Shown one piece after another: positions 15,970 through 26,170 of a stretch of 64,000 bases of DNA. The position numbers and the translations under genes are program-made. This stretch comes from Sediminitomix flava (GTDB lineage: Bacteria > Bacteroidota > Bacteroidia > Cytophagales > Flammeovirgaceae): positions 1 through 64,000 of the forward strand of contig NZ_QGDO01000005.1 in the NCBI RefSeq assembly GCF_003149185.1, written 5' to 3'. Every line of letters begins with the position of its first letter. The first letter of the stretch is position 1. The notes under the pieces are model-generated. The model worked only from the letters and a program-made list of their open reading frames with translations, did not search any database and was not told where the DNA came from.

Positions 15970-18900
15970 TTAAAGTCCTAAAATTCTAATGTAATTTTTT
16001 TTGTATTCTTCAAAGGCATAAACAGCTTCTTGAAACTGACTTTCTAGATCAGAAATGTCGTCATTTTTAAGCTTTTCCTCTGCTAAACGAGCTTGATTGG
16101 CTAATCTGGCAACCCCTAGTGTACCTGCAGTACCTTTGATAGTGTGTAGAACAGATTTGGCTTCAGTAATATTTTTATTTCTTACAGCGTCTTTGTATTC
16201 CTCGATTAATCCACTTGTCTCTTCCTCAAATTCTTCATAAGACATCTTGATAATTTCGTTACCTCCATATTTTTTAAGTTCATTAGCCACTTCTACTTGA
16301 ATAATAGGAAGTGCTGATGATTCATCATTAGATGTCTCATTTTCAGTTTCTATCATTGTTACCTCTTCCTCACCATCTTCTGGTTTTTGAAGTATCCATA
16401 AAACCTTGTCGATAAGTTGTTGAGGACGAATAGGTTTTGCCAAGAAATCATCCATTCCTGCTGCAAGAAATTCTTCTTTTTCTTCACTCAAAGTGAAAGC
16501 GGTCATAGCAACTATAGGAGTCTTGAAGTGTGGGAATTTCTCATGAATCGTTTTTGTAACCTCAATACCATTCATTTCAGGCATTTGAATATCCATAAAA
16601 ATGACATCGAAAGTTTTTACCTCTAAAACTCTGATTGCATCTTTTCCTCTTTGGAAGGTCTGAACAGAACAACCCGCTTTATCAAGAATTGTCTTAGCTA
16701 CCTTTAGATTGGTCTCGTTATCATCAACCACCATGATTCTAGGTGATCTTAAGAATGATTTTAAGAGTGTATTAGAGTCAACGTCTTCTACATTTTGAGG
16801 GATTTTTCCTTCGGTAGCTTCAACTTCCATCGTAAATGTGAAAGTACTTCCTTTTGCAAAAGTAGACTCTACCCAAATATCACCACCCATAAGCTTACTC
16901 AGTTCTAATGAAATAGCAAGCCCTAGGCCAGTACCTTGATTTTGTTTTGTATAAGATTCTTCAACTTGACTAAATTCTTTGAAGAGCTTTTCAATATCCT
17001 TTTGCTGAATTCCGATACCCGTATCTTTTACTTCAACAATTATGATGAATCTCTTGTGGAATTTTTTCTTAGCCTTAATATTAATCGAAACGCCTCCTTC
17101 ATCGGTAAACTTTATGGCATTAGTAGTCAAGTTATTGATGATTTGGAAGATTCTTGTGTCATCCCCAATGAATACTTCAGGTACTTCATTAGACATTGTA
17201 TATGAGAAATCAATGCCTTTGTTTTGAGCATTGCCAAGGTTCATGGCATGGATGTTATCTAAAATAATTTTTAGAGAAATAGGCTTTTCAGAAAGCTCCA
17301 TTCTACCTGCTTCAATTTTAGATAAATCGAGAATATCATTTAGAATCGTAAGAAGCGTGGTTGAAGACTTTTTGATCGTACTGATATAGTCTCTTTGTTC
17401 TGGGTTTAGAGATGTATATCCCAAAATATCTACCATACCAATAATTCCATTCATAGGAGTACGAATTTCGTGGCTCATATTTGAAAGGAATTGTTTCTTA
17501 ACTTCAAGTGCTCGAAGTGCCTTTTCTTTTTCTTTTTCAGCCTCCTTGTGAGCTTTTGTGAGTTCAGTAACATCTCTGGCTAAACCATCAACCCCTGTAG
17601 GCCTACCTTTATCGTCTTTGATTAGTCTGAAATCAATGGCAATTTCTTTTAACTCAGAGCGAACAGGCAGAGAAATATGATAGTTTTTTACAGTTTGGTC
17701 ACTGAGAAGCAACTTCCAAATTCGTTTTTTCTCAGTTTTACCGAAGTAATAGTCTGATATAGATTTATGAATGACTTTATGATGACTTTCACCAATCAAT
17801 TCTTTAATTGAAGGGCTAATAATCATGAATTTACCATTCATATCAGTCTGGAAATATACATCTTGAAGGGATTCAAAAATACCTCTAAACTTCTCTTCAC
17901 TTTCTTTTAAGAGTAGTTCAGATTGTTTTTTATAAGTAATGTCCTGCCCGAGACCTGCAACTTCTACTATTTTATTTTGAACAATAACAGGACTCAAGTT
18001 GATTTCCCACCACTTATGTATCCCATTTTTATTCGGTATTTTTAGTTCAAAAGTAGTTGATTCACCTTTGAAAGCCCTTTGGTATTTATCGATGAAATCA
18101 AACAGTTGATTTCCAACATTGAATTCCTTGAATACAGGAATCATTTTCATTGAGTTTTGCACTTTGGTATTGAAATTCTCAAATAGTTTCTGTGCAAAAT
18201 TTTGGTTATGTCTTATGAGCGTATATTCTCTATCGATAGACCACATCAAGAATGAACCACTTTCAAAAAATGCTCTTAATCTTGCTGCGTGGCTAGATAG
18301 TTTTTGACGATTCTGATTCCTTACAATAAAACTTGTAAGCTGTCCGCTCACGTATTGTAAAAGCTCTAGGTTTTTTTTCGAGTATTTTGCAGATGATTCA
18401 AAAGATTGCAAAACCATCATACCGATCAACTTGGTTTCAAGTTTTAATGGTATTCCAATCCATACTTTGGGTGTGTTCTCAGTTTCAATACCCAAAGGTT
18501 TAGCGACCTTCTTAATGATATCGTCCAACATAATCATCGGACGCTGTTGCTTTATGCATTTTTCATTAAAAGGCAGAAGATGAGTGCTTTTTTCCCTTAG
18601 ACTTTCCTCACCAAAATAAAAGCCTTGTTTCAGTTTGTAATATTCTTTTGAATTGTTTTCATCCAACAAAAGAATCTCAAAACTTTCTAAGTCCATTACA
18701 TCGCCAACAAACAAAGAAAACTTATGGAAGAAATCTCTCATTGAAATTTGACCTTCCTGAATTTTGGCAATGTTGGTATAAATTGTTTGAGACTTTTCTA
18801 TTCTGACTTGGCTAGTTACATTTTTGAGGATTGCTCTATAAATATATCTATCGATGTCAGTTTTGAATTGACAACTAATACTTCCTTCTAGTAAAACTTT

Positions 18901-19299
18901 GTAACCATCTTTACTAATTAGATCAAACCTGAAATTGGTGAAACTTCCTTTCAGCTTTAGAAGAGAAAGAATTTCTCTTACCGCAGAAACTAGAGCCGTA
19001 TCTACAATATCAAATAAGTTTATATCAGACCAATCAGGGTAGTTGAGGGTAGTGACCCAAGCGGTATTGGCAAAAAGAATTTCTCCTGCTTCATCAAAGC
19101 TTAGAATGAGGTCATTGGACATATCAAAAAACTCCATGTACTCTTCCAAGTCTGAGTTGTTTTTGATAATACTTGTGACATTTTTAAGCTGATGCTTGAG
19201 CTCGTTATTTTCTTCTTTTAGGAATTCTAGCTGAGATTTTAAATTAGCAATTTCTTCGGCAGAGGTTAATTCCTGATTGAAAGAGTCCGTTGTCTGCAA
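15970..19299 (-). CDS. Hybrid sensor histidine kinase (PAS-GAF-PAS-PAS-HisKA-HATPase-REC-HPt)
   Basis: This soluble 1109-residue kinase has no membrane segment. The order is: coiled coil (about 12-48), PAS (55-165), GAF (170-325), two PAS domains (335-460 and 465-580), then HisKA with His610 (NMSHEIRTPMNGI). HATPase_c follows, with N-box NNLTTNAIKF, G1 DTGIGI and G2 GTGLGLAI. A receiver comes next with Asp903 (FMDIQMPEMNG), and then an HPt with His1052 (LHTIKGTAGTLG). It therefore holds a full phosphorelay in one chain. Probable partners are the downstream CheY-like protein or other receivers. The input signal is cytoplasmic and unknown. Confidence 0.92.
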   Translation of the reverse strand: MQTTDSFNQELTSAEEIANLKSQLEFLKEENNELKHQLKNVTSIIKNNSDLEEYMEFFDMSNDLILSFDEAGEILFANTAWVTTLNYPDWSDINLFDIVDTALVSAVREILSLLKLKGSFTNFRFDLISKDGYKVLLEGSISCQFKTDIDRYIYRAILKNVTSQVRIEKSQTIYTNIAKIQEGQISMRDFFHKFSLFVGDVMDLESFEILLLDENNSKEYYKLKQGFYFGEESLREKSTHLLPFNEKCIKQQRPMIMLDDIIKKVAKPLGIETENTPKVWIGIPLKLETKLIGMMVLQSFESSAKYSKKNLELLQYVSGQLTSFIVRNQNRQKLSSHAARLRAFFESGSFLMWSIDREYTLIRHNQNFAQKLFENFNTKVQNSMKMIPVFKEFNVGNQLFDFIDKYQRAFKGESTTFELKIPNKNGIHKWWEINLSPVIVQNKIVEVAGLGQDITYKKQSELLLKESEEKFRGIFESLQDVYFQTDMNGKFMIISPSIKELIGESHHKVIHKSISDYYFGKTEKKRIWKLLLSDQTVKNYHISLPVRSELKEIAIDFRLIKDDKGRPTGVDGLARDVTELTKAHKEAEKEKEKALRALEVKKQFLSNMSHEIRTPMNGIIGMVDILGYTSLNPEQRDYISTIKKSSTTLLTILNDILDLSKIEAGRMELSEKPISLKIILDNIHAMNLGNAQNKGIDFSYTMSNEVPEVFIGDDTRIFQIINNLTTNAIKFTDEGGVSINIKAKKKFHKRFIIIVEVKDTGIGIQQKDIEKLFKEFSQVEESYTKQNQGTGLGLAISLELSKLMGGDIWVESTFAKGSTFTFTMEVEATEGKIPQNVEDVDSNTLLKSFLRSPRIMVVDDNETNLKVAKTILDKAGCSVQTFQRGKDAIRVLEVKTFDVIFMDIQMPEMNGIEVTKTIHEKFPHFKTPIVAMTAFTLSEEKEEFLAAGMDDFLAKPIRPQQLIDKVLWILQKPEDGEEEVTMIETENETSNDESSALPIIQVEVANELKKYGGNEIIKMSYEEFEEETSGLIEEYKDAVRNKNITEAKSVLHTIKGTAGTLGVARLANQARLAEEKLKNDDISDLESQFQEAVYAFEEYKKNYIRILGL

Positions 19300-19565
19300 A
19301 ATATTGGTCTTTATGTCCGAAACTTGATCAATTCTAACTAGCTAATAGTTAGGTGAGTTATTAAGTAAGTAGAAAAAGGGAATGTTCTTCTCTTTGTATA
19401 AGATAAGCATTTAATCAATACTATCTCGAATAAATGTACATAACTAAGTTGTTATATCCATATTTAAATTATCTCAATCCTTAATTCATTTTTGATCTAA
19501 AAAATAATTGCAACTATCGTACGAGATAGTGGTTAAACAATAAATAATAAACAAGAGAACAAGAC

Positions 19566-20204
19566 ATGCAATTAAGACTGAGAATTATTATTACAATTTT
19601 CCTTTCGATAGGATTCGTGAATTTTTCTTTTTCTCAAAAAAATAAGAAAATGGATATGGAAGAAAATTTAGAAATGATCACACTTGGCGCAGGCTGTTTT
19701 TGGTGTGTAGAAGCTGTTTTTCAAGATTTGATTGGCGTAGAAAAAGTAGAGTCAGGCTATTCTAATGGACAAGGAAAAAATCCTACTTACAAAGAAGTTT
19801 GTTCGGGTACGACAGGTTATGCTGAGGTTGCCCAAATTACTTTTGACCCTACAGTCATTTCACTTGAACAATTGTTAGAAGTTTTTTGGTATACACATAA
19901 CCCGACGACTCTGAATCAACAGGGAGCGGATAAGGGTACGCAATACAGGTCTGGAATTTTTTATGCCAACGAAGAACAAAAAAATATTGCCGAGCAATCT
20001 AAAGCAAAGGTTGAAAAAAGTGGTTTGTGGTCAGATCCTATTGTCACTGAAATTACTCCACTGAAAGATTACTACCCTGCTGAAAATTACCACCAAAACT
20101 ACTATAATAACAATTCTCAGCAGCCTTATTGTCAGATCGTGATAGCCCCAAAGTTGAAAAAATTATACTCAGAATATAAGCACTTACTGAAGAGTCAGAA
20201 CTAA
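19566..20204 (+). CDS. msrA: Peptide-methionine (S)-S-oxide reductase, exported
   Basis: MsrA reduces methionine-S-sulfoxide in proteins. The catalytic motif GAGCFWCVEAVF (Cys44 nucleophile) is present, as are GYSNG, TGYAEVAQ and the Tyr/Glu-rich segment typical of the fold. The N-terminal ~23 residues form a signal peptide (IIITIFLSIGFVNFSFS), so this copy repairs periplasmic or surface proteins. No MsrB domain is fused. A short palindromic CTATCGTACGAGATAG-like site lies about 40 bases upstream and could be an operator. Confidence 0.93.
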   Translation: MQLRLRIIITIFLSIGFVNFSFSQKNKKMDMEENLEMITLGAGCFWCVEAVFQDLIGVEKVESGYSNGQGKNPTYKEVCSGTTGYAEVAQITFDPTVISLEQLLEVFWYTHNPTTLNQQGADKGTQYRSGIFYANEEQKNIAEQSKAKVEKSGLWSDPIVTEITPLKDYYPAENYHQNYYNNNSQQPYCQIVIAPKLKKLYSEYKHLLKSQN

Positions 20205-20217
20205 GTTTTTATGGATT

Positions 20218-20268
20218 AATTATTCAATGTAGTTTGTAATTATTCACATTGAATAATTAATTCTTTTT
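20218..20268 (+). terminator. Terminator of msrA
   Basis: A perfect 13-bp stem (20218-20230 with 20246-20258) is followed by AATTCTTTTTTT, directly after the msrA stop codon. Confidence 0.8.
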
Positions 20269-20524
20269 TTACACTTAAAATTTTTCCACTTATTTTGGCA
20301 CTCACAATTGACAGACTTAGGATAATTGAGAGAACCAATTAGAACTAAATCACATCTGTATTTCATTTTAAATTTGAATACATGAGTGATAACTACCATC
20401 AACTAAAAGATTGTTAGGTTTTTAGAGACTTTGAATTTCACCATCATAACTGAAATTAGAAGATTCTGATTGACGAATCAATAATTTAAGGTCTTTGTCA
20501 GACTTAACTACTATTAAAGTAAAT

Positions 20525-22393
20525 ATGAATATGAAGAACAGCTTAATTTTACTACTGTCCTTTTTCTTTATGGGACACATGGCTTCTGCAGCCAAGTATC
20601 AAATTGATCATTTAGAGCCAAGTACATGGTGGGTAGGAATGAAAAATCCTAAACTACAATTATTGGTTCATGGAGAAAATATCTCAGAACTCCGTCCTGA
20701 AATCAAATATGATGGAGTGACTTTAGACCAAGTTTCTTTGGTTGAAAATCCGAACTATATGTTTATTGACCTGACAATTGCAGAAAGTGCAAAAGCAGGT
20801 AAGTTTGAAATCGTTTTTACAAAGAGCGGTAAAAAAGCCTTGTCTTATACTTACGAGTTGTTAGATAGAGCTAAAGATTCAGCAGACAGAATTGGTTTTA
20901 ATAATACTGATGTGATGTATTTGATTACGCCAGACCGTTTTGCAAATGGTGATCCATCTAACGACTCTGTAGATGGAATGGCAGACAAATACAATCGTGA
21001 AGATGATTACGGAAGACATGGTGGAGATATCCAAGGTATGATTGATCATTTAGACTATATTGAAGACATGGGGTATACAGCCCTTTGGGTGAATCCTATG
21101 ATCGAAAATGACATGCCTAGCTCTTCTTATCATGGTTATGCAATCACTGATTTTTACCAAGTAGATGCTCGTTTTGGTTCTAATGAAGACTATAAAAAAT
21201 TAGCTGATGCCTGTGATGAAAGAGGTATTAAGTTGATTATGGATATGATTATGAACCACTGTGGTTCAGAGCACTGGTGGATGAAAGACCTTCCAACTTC
21301 AGATTGGTTGAACTTCCAAGATGGATTTAAACCTACAAACCACAAGCGTTCTGTAACTCAAGATCCATACGCTTCTAAAGCAGATACAAAACTTCACTTT
21401 GATGGATGGTTTGTTGAAACAATGCCTGATATGAACCAAAGAAATCCATTCATGGCTACTTACCTTATTCAAAATACAATTTGGTGGGTTGAATATGCAG
21501 GTCTAGAAGGTATCAGAATGGATACTTACCCTTACCCAGATCAACACTTTATGGCAGACTGGACTGAGGCTGTAATGACTGAATACCCTGAATTTAATAT
21601 TGTAGGAGAGGAGTGGACGACTAATCCAGCACTTGTTGCATACTGGCAAAGAGATAAGAAGAATGCTAATGGCTACACTTCTGAGCTTCCGAGCTTGATG
21701 GATTTCCCAATTCAAGATGCACTAGCAAAATCATTGAATAGTGATCATACACAATGGGGGCAAGGTTTTAACTTGCTTTACGAAATGCAAGCAAATGACT
21801 TCTTGTATGCAGATCCTTACAATTTGGTAGTATTCCCCGATAACCATGATATGGATCGTATCTATACGCAATTGGAAGAAGACTACACTAAATACAAATT
21901 GGCAATTGCCTACATGCTTACTACAAGAGGTATTCCTCAAATTTATTACGGTACAGAAATCTTGATGAGCCACATGGGAACTAGTTCTCATGGTGCATTA
22001 AGAGCTGATTTCCCTGGTGGATGGGAAGGAGATAAAGTAAATGCATTTACAGGTGAAGGTCTTGATGCTAAAGCTAAGGAAGCACAAGACTTCAATAAAA
22101 AGCTTACAAACTGGAGAAAGACAGCTACAGCTATTCATGACGGTAAATTGACTCACTTTGCTCCAGCTGGAATGGACGGAGGATCATACGTTTATTTCAG
22201 ATATGACGACAATCAAAAAGTAATGGTTGTATTGAATATGGGAGAAGATAAAGAATTGTATTTGGCAGATTATGCAGAAGTACTTGATGGAGAAACTAAA
22301 GGTACGGATGTGATTTCTGGTAAAGAATTCGACTTAACAGCAGGTACATTTACAGCTCCAGCAGGAGAAGCTTTAGTACTAGAGTTGAAATAA
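20525..22393 (+). CDS. Secreted GH13 alpha-amylase family enzyme (SusA/neopullulanase-like)
   Basis: The enzyme hydrolyses alpha-1,4 (and possibly alpha-1,6) glucans, most likely malto-oligosaccharides, outside the cytoplasm. After a signal peptide (LILLLSFFFMGHMASAA) comes an N-terminal Ig-like cyclomaltodextrinase domain, then the TIM barrel. The four GH13 regions are visible: MDMIMNHCG; EGIRMDTYPYP (nucleophile D333); NIVGEEWT (acid/base E362); VVFPDNHDMDR (D442). A beta-sandwich ends the chain. The open frame extends to a TTG at 20495, but ATG at 20525 or 20531 gives a proper signal peptide. No susC/susD pair is nearby. Confidence 0.9.
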   Translation: MNMKNSLILLLSFFFMGHMASAAKYQIDHLEPSTWWVGMKNPKLQLLVHGENISELRPEIKYDGVTLDQVSLVENPNYMFIDLTIAESAKAGKFEIVFTKSGKKALSYTYELLDRAKDSADRIGFNNTDVMYLITPDRFANGDPSNDSVDGMADKYNREDDYGRHGGDIQGMIDHLDYIEDMGYTALWVNPMIENDMPSSSYHGYAITDFYQVDARFGSNEDYKKLADACDERGIKLIMDMIMNHCGSEHWWMKDLPTSDWLNFQDGFKPTNHKRSVTQDPYASKADTKLHFDGWFVETMPDMNQRNPFMATYLIQNTIWWVEYAGLEGIRMDTYPYPDQHFMADWTEAVMTEYPEFNIVGEEWTTNPALVAYWQRDKKNANGYTSELPSLMDFPIQDALAKSLNSDHTQWGQGFNLLYEMQANDFLYADPYNLVVFPDNHDMDRIYTQLEEDYTKYKLAIAYMLTTRGIPQIYYGTEILMSHMGTSSHGALRADFPGGWEGDKVNAFTGEGLDAKAKEAQDFNKKLTNWRKTATAIHDGKLTHFAPAGMDGGSYVYFRYDDNQKVMVVLNMGEDKELYLADYAEVLDGETKGTDVISGKEFDLTAGTFTAPAGEALVLELK

Positions 22394-22724
22394 TCTTCCT
22401 ATATTTTATAAAAAAGATCTTCGTTTTCTGAGAGCGAAGATCTTTTTTTTATCCCTTAGAATTGTCTTCCCTTTCCAATTGTTGAATGAGAAAGAGTTCG
22501 AATGATTTACAATTAGTTGTAGATGAAGGGAATAGAATAAAGGACTTTTTTACACTAAAAATCAATATTTTAGCCTTTGCTCATAATCACTAAAAATAGG
22601 AGTGCTAGTCTTGTGTAAGAGGCGATAAAAGTCATTTTTTTTATATCCGTTGACCTTCTAATTTTACAGCGTTTTAGATTTAGAACTTCATTATTGCTGT
22701 ATTAGCATCAAAATATAATAACTA
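22394..22724 (+). other. 331-base spacer before pgk
   Basis: It holds the amylase terminator (22411-22450) and, after it, AT-rich sequence that presumably contains the pgk promoter. I could not identify a clear -33/-7 pair. Confidence 0.5.
22411..22450 (+). terminator. Terminator of the GH13 gene
   Basis: A 13-bp stem (22411-22423 with 22435-22447) runs into eight T, 17 bases after the stop codon. Confidence 0.9.
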
Positions 22725-23915
22725 ATGAAAAACGTAGACAATTACAATTTCGAAGGCAAGAAAGCCGTAGTAAGAGTAGACCTTAATGTACCTCTTAATG
22801 ATGATTTTTCAGTAAGAGACTTCACGCGTATCAATGCGGTAATTCCTACTGTACAAAAAATCTTGAAAGATGGTGGTTCTGCAATCTTGATGTCTCATAT
22901 GGGACGTCCGAAAGATGGACCAGAAGACAAATTCTCTCTTAAGCATATCGTTGCTCCTTTGTCTGAGAAATTAGGTGTTGAAGTAAAATTTGGTGGTGAC
23001 TGTATCGGTGCTGATGCAGACGCGATGGCAGCTGATTTGAAAGCTGGTGAAGTAATGCTACTTGACAACCTTCGTTTCTACAAAGAAGAAAAAGCTGGTG
23101 ATGAAGAGTTCGCTAAGAAATTGGCCTCTCGTGGTGATGTTTGGGTAATGGACGCATTTGGTACTGCGCACAGAGCTCACGCTTCTACTGCTGTAATTGC
23201 TAAGTTTGTTACTGACAAAGTAGCAGGTTACACAATGGGTCGTGAAGTTGAAGCTTCTAAGAAAATCTTGGAAGAAGGTGAAAAGCCTGTAACTGCGATC
23301 ATGGGTGGAGCAAAAGTATCTGACAAAATTTTGATCATTGAGAAAATGATGTCAGTAGCTAACAACATCATTATTGGTGGTGGTATGGCATATACTTTCT
23401 TTAAAGCACAAGGTGGTAAGATCGGTATCTCTCTTTGTGAAGAAGATAAATTAGACCTAGCGAAAGAATTGCTAGTGAAAGCTAAAGAACTAGGTGTAAA
23501 TATCTATTTACCAGTTGACTCTCGTGCAAATACTGGTTACTCTAACGACGGTGAGTGCAAAATAGTTGACAACATGGATATCCCTGAAGGTTACATGGGA
23601 TTGGATATCGGACCAAAAGCTGAAGCTGAGTTTGTAGAAGTAGTGAAAAACTCTAAGACTATCCTTTGGAACGGTCCTATGGGAGTTTCTGAATTCTCTA
23701 ACTTCGCTAACGGTACTATCGAGGTAGCTAAAGCAGTAGCTGAAGCAACTCAATCTAACGGAGCTTTCTCATTGATCGGTGGTGGTGACTCTGCTGCTGC
23801 AATCAATACTTTAGGTTTCGGTGACAAAGTATCTTACATCTCTACAGGTGGTGGTGCTATGTTGGAGCTTATGGAAGGTAAAAAACTTCCTGGTATCGCA
23901 GCTTTGGAGGACTAA
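22725..23915 (+). CDS. pgk: Phosphoglycerate kinase
   Basis: Pgk transfers the acyl phosphate of 1,3-bisphosphoglycerate to ADP in glycolysis (cytoplasmic). The 396-residue length is standard. Signatures seen are [13 protein letters not shown] (N-terminal), [21 protein letters not shown], the hinge [11 protein letters not shown], and the nucleotide loop [10 protein letters not shown] followed by [18 protein letters not shown]. It is a monocistronic unit with its own terminator. Confidence 0.97.
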   Translation: MKNVDNYNFEGKKAVVRVDLNVPLNDDFSVRDFTRINAVIPTVQKILKDGGSAILMSHMGRPKDGPEDKFSLKHIVAPLSEKLGVEVKFGGDCIGADADAMAADLKAGEVMLLDNLRFYKEEKAGDEEFAKKLASRGDVWVMDAFGTAHRAHASTAVIAKFVTDKVAGYTMGREVEASKKILEEGEKPVTAIMGGAKVSDKILIIEKMMSVANNIIIGGGMAYTFFKAQGGKIGISLCEEDKLDLAKELLVKAKELGVNIYLPVDSRANTGYSNDGECKIVDNMDIPEGYMGLDIGPKAEAEFVEVVKNSKTILWNGPMGVSEFSNFANGTIEVAKAVAEATQSNGAFSLIGGGDSAAAINTLGFGDKVSYISTGGGAMLELMEGKKLPGIAALED

Positions 23916-23942
23916 TTTGAATCAATAATAGTTTTCTAAAAT

Positions 23943-23980
23943 ATATCCCCTAAGTACTCCGGTATTTAGGGGATTTTTTA
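23943..23980 (+). terminator. Terminator of pgk
   Basis: Stem 23945-23953 with 23966-23974 is followed by six T, about 30 bases after the pgk stop. Confidence 0.85.
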
Positions 23981-24167
23981 TGTTTTCATACTTCTGAAAT
24001 CAATTCATCAATTTACACTCTTGAACCCTGAGTAGCCTAAGTGTTGTTCTAGTTGAGTATGACTAAAGAGTGATAATAGTGGAATCTTAAATTTTTACTT
24101 AACTTTGAGGCTACGGTAATATTTATTATTTCACCAAGACTTATTTGTAGAAGTAAAACCTTTTTGG

Positions 24168-24878
24168 ATGCCTGTATTTGAATTAGAGCAAGATAGATTG
24201 ATGTTTCCTCCTGCTTATTTAGCAGATGAATCGGGTTTACTAGCTGTAGGAGGAGATTTATCTCCTGACCGATTAATAGAAGCATATGCAGAAGGCGTTT
24301 TCCCGTGGTTTAATCCTGGCGAAGAACCATTGTGGTGGTCACCAAATCCTAGATTTGTATTGTACCCCTCTAAGATCAAGGTTTCTAAAAGTATGCGTCA
24401 AGTTTTACGAAAGAAGAAGTTTCGAGTAACATTTGATCAGGATTTTGAAGGAGTAATTTCTGGTTGTGAAGAAGTCTATAGACCGGGCCAACAGGGCATG
24501 ACTTGGATTTCCGATGAGTTGAAAGCTTCATATACAGAACTTTTTAATAAAGGCTTTATTCATTCCGTAGAAGTTTGGGAAGGAGATGAGTTAGTTGGTG
24601 GATTGTATGGAGGAGTAATGGGGAAATGTTTCTTTGGAGAATCTATGTTTGCCAAAACAAGTAATGCTTCCAAAGTTGGATTTATAATATTAAGTAAGAA
24701 CTTAGAAGAGCATAATTTTGAATTAATTGATTGCCAAGTACACTCTAATCATTTGGAAAGCTTAGGTGCTGAAATGGTAAATCGAGCTCAGTTCTTAAAG
24801 GTTTTAGAGCGAAATCGTCAAAAGAAGTTTGAGAAGAATTCTTGGGATAAACACTTCAGAACAGATTTTGACTTTTAA
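24168..24878 (+). CDS. aat: Leucyl/phenylalanyl-tRNA--protein transferase
   Basis: Aat attaches Leu or Phe to N-terminal Arg/Lys of proteins, marking them for ClpS/ClpAP degradation (N-end rule). The 236-residue protein shows the family core: FPPAYLADESGLLAVGGDL, GVFPWFNPGE, WWSPNPRFVL, then GLYGGVMGKCFFGESMFA and DCQVHSNHLESLGAE. A full TAACTTTG -7 box lies at 24100-24107. A terminator follows directly after the gene. Confidence 0.96.
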   Translation: MPVFELEQDRLMFPPAYLADESGLLAVGGDLSPDRLIEAYAEGVFPWFNPGEEPLWWSPNPRFVLYPSKIKVSKSMRQVLRKKKFRVTFDQDFEGVISGCEEVYRPGQQGMTWISDELKASYTELFNKGFIHSVEVWEGDELVGGLYGGVMGKCFFGESMFAKTSNASKVGFIILSKNLEEHNFELIDCQVHSNHLESLGAEMVNRAQFLKVLERNRQKKFEKNSWDKHFRTDFDF

Positions 24879-24888
24879 TGTTTCATAG

Positions 24889-24934
24889 AAAATCCCTTTC
24901 AGTTATGATTCAAAATACTGAAAGGGATTTTATT
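24889..24934 (+). terminator. Terminator of aat (possibly shared with the YciI-like gene)
   Basis: A 12-bp stem (24891-24902 with 24918-24929) is followed by TTTTATTTAT. It sits between the convergent aat and YciI-like genes. Confidence 0.82.
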
Positions 24935-24960
24935 TATACCAAAGTTTAGATTTCTATTTT

Positions 24961-25254
24961 CTACTTCGATTCAATTAGAAATTTAAAATCTTCACTTGTT
25001 CTACTCGGAATGAATTTCGTGAATTTGAATTCGGTAATATCATGTATTTTGAATGGGTCTTCATCCATAATTTTTTCTAAATCGGATTGACTTTCCATAT
25101 TCGATAAAATGATTCCCCCTGTTCGTGGTTCTTTCTTTCCAGAGGCAATAAAGTTTCCTAGTTCATATTGCTTATTGATAAATTCTAGATGTTCACTCAT
25201 GTATTTATCAGCCATTTCCACGGCAACCTTGTAAGTCAATTCAATGATAATCAT
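24961..25254 (-). CDS. YciI-like (YCII-related) small protein
   Basis: This 97-residue protein is a dimeric alpha/beta-barrel-type YCII domain. The conserved His is in MSEHLEFINKQYELGNF and the family motif in GKKEPRTGGIIL. The last ~15 residues extend beyond the usual ~90. YciI-like proteins are small cytoplasmic proteins of unclear biochemistry. It lies downstream of the deo operon on the same strand, but the deo terminator intervenes, so it is probably a separate unit. Confidence 0.78.
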   Translation of the reverse strand: MIIIELTYKVAVEMADKYMSEHLEFINKQYELGNFIASGKKEPRTGGIILSNMESQSDLEKIMDEDPFKIHDITEFKFTKFIPSRTSEDFKFLIESK

Positions 25255-25369
25255 TCTCTCTTTTTTTAGTTTTCCAAATCTTTAAATAAGATCTGAGGAT
25301 ATCTTTAATTTCTCAATTTAGTATTTAAATCAGTGCTTTTTGATTTTAGCTGAGAAGAATGTTTTTCAA

Positions 25370-25410
25370 TAAAAAAATCCCTTTCATTCCATAAAGAATA
25401 AAAGGGATTC
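25370..25410 (-). terminator. Terminator of the deo operon
   Basis: Stem 25377-25391 with 25396-25409 (one bulge) is followed by a run of seven T on the minus strand (25371-25377). It lies just past the deoD stop codon. Confidence 0.85.
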
Positions 25411-25431
25411 TTGGCATTTAACTCAGATAGT

Positions 25432-26136
25432 TTAGAATTGGATTGCTGTATTCAATGCAACTTCCATCATTTGAGTGAAGCTTGTTTGGCGATCTTCAGA
25501 AGACAATGCTTCATGAGTAACCAAACTATCGCTTACAGTAAGAATCGCTAAGGCTCTCACGCCAAACTTAGCTGCGTAAGTATAAAGAGCAGTAGCTTCC
25601 ATTTCAACAGCTAATACATTATGGTCTTGCCATTTTTTCATAGCACCTTCATCTTCGTAGAAAATATCAGATGTAAATACATTTCCTACGTGAGGTTTTA
25701 ATCCAATTTTTTGAGCTTCATCATAGGCTGTTTTAAGGAGGTCAAAGTCAGCTACAGGAGCAAATGTATGACCTTCAAAAGTTCTATGATTGAAGTTACT
25801 ATTTGTAGAAACTGCTTGTGCCAATACCAAATCTTTTACATTAACTGCTTTTTGGTAAGAACCACAGCTACCTACACGAATAAGGTTTTTTACACCATAT
25901 TCATTAATAAGTTCGTGAGAATAAATCCCGATAGAAGGAACACCCATTCCTGTACCTTGAACTGAAATTCTTTTCCCTTTGTATGTTCCTGTGAAGCCAA
26001 GCATGCCTCTTACTTCATTGTAACACACAGGGTTTTCGAGATAGTTTTCAGCAATAAATTTTGCTCTTAGCGGGTCTCCAGGAAGAAGAATTGATTCTGC
26101 AATATCTCCTTTCTTTGCTGCTATATGTACACTCAT
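25432..26136 (-). CDS. deoD: Purine-nucleoside phosphorylase (DeoD type)
   Basis: This enzyme splits purine (deoxy)nucleosides with phosphate to base and (deoxy)ribose-1-phosphate. The 234-residue length and motifs of hexameric bacterial DeoD are present: N-terminal [20 protein letters not shown], then [48 protein letters not shown] and the active-site Asp in [11 protein letters not shown]. It is the last gene of the deo operon, 34 bases after deoB. Confidence 0.96.
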   Translation of the reverse strand: MSVHIAAKKGDIAESILLPGDPLRAKFIAENYLENPVCYNEVRGMLGFTGTYKGKRISVQGTGMGVPSIGIYSHELINEYGVKNLIRVGSCGSYQKAVNVKDLVLAQAVSTNSNFNHRTFEGHTFAPVADFDLLKTAYDEAQKIGLKPHVGNVFTSDIFYEDEGAMKKWQDHNVLAVEMEATALYTYAAKFGVRALAILTVSDSLVTHEALSSEDRQTSFTQMMEVALNTAIQF

Positions 26137-26170
26137 CGATATTTTCTTTTTCTTAAGTCAGTTTATTAAT

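Noticed and set aside
19420-19530. 9-bp inverted repeat (19420-19428 and 19522-19530) upstream of msrA
   Set aside because: The arms are ~90 bases apart and AT-rich; too weak to call an operator or RNA structure.
24049-24285. Minus-strand ORF overlapping the start of aat
   Set aside because: It runs antisense into a firmly identified gene, has no recognisable domain and overlaps the aat -7 box.
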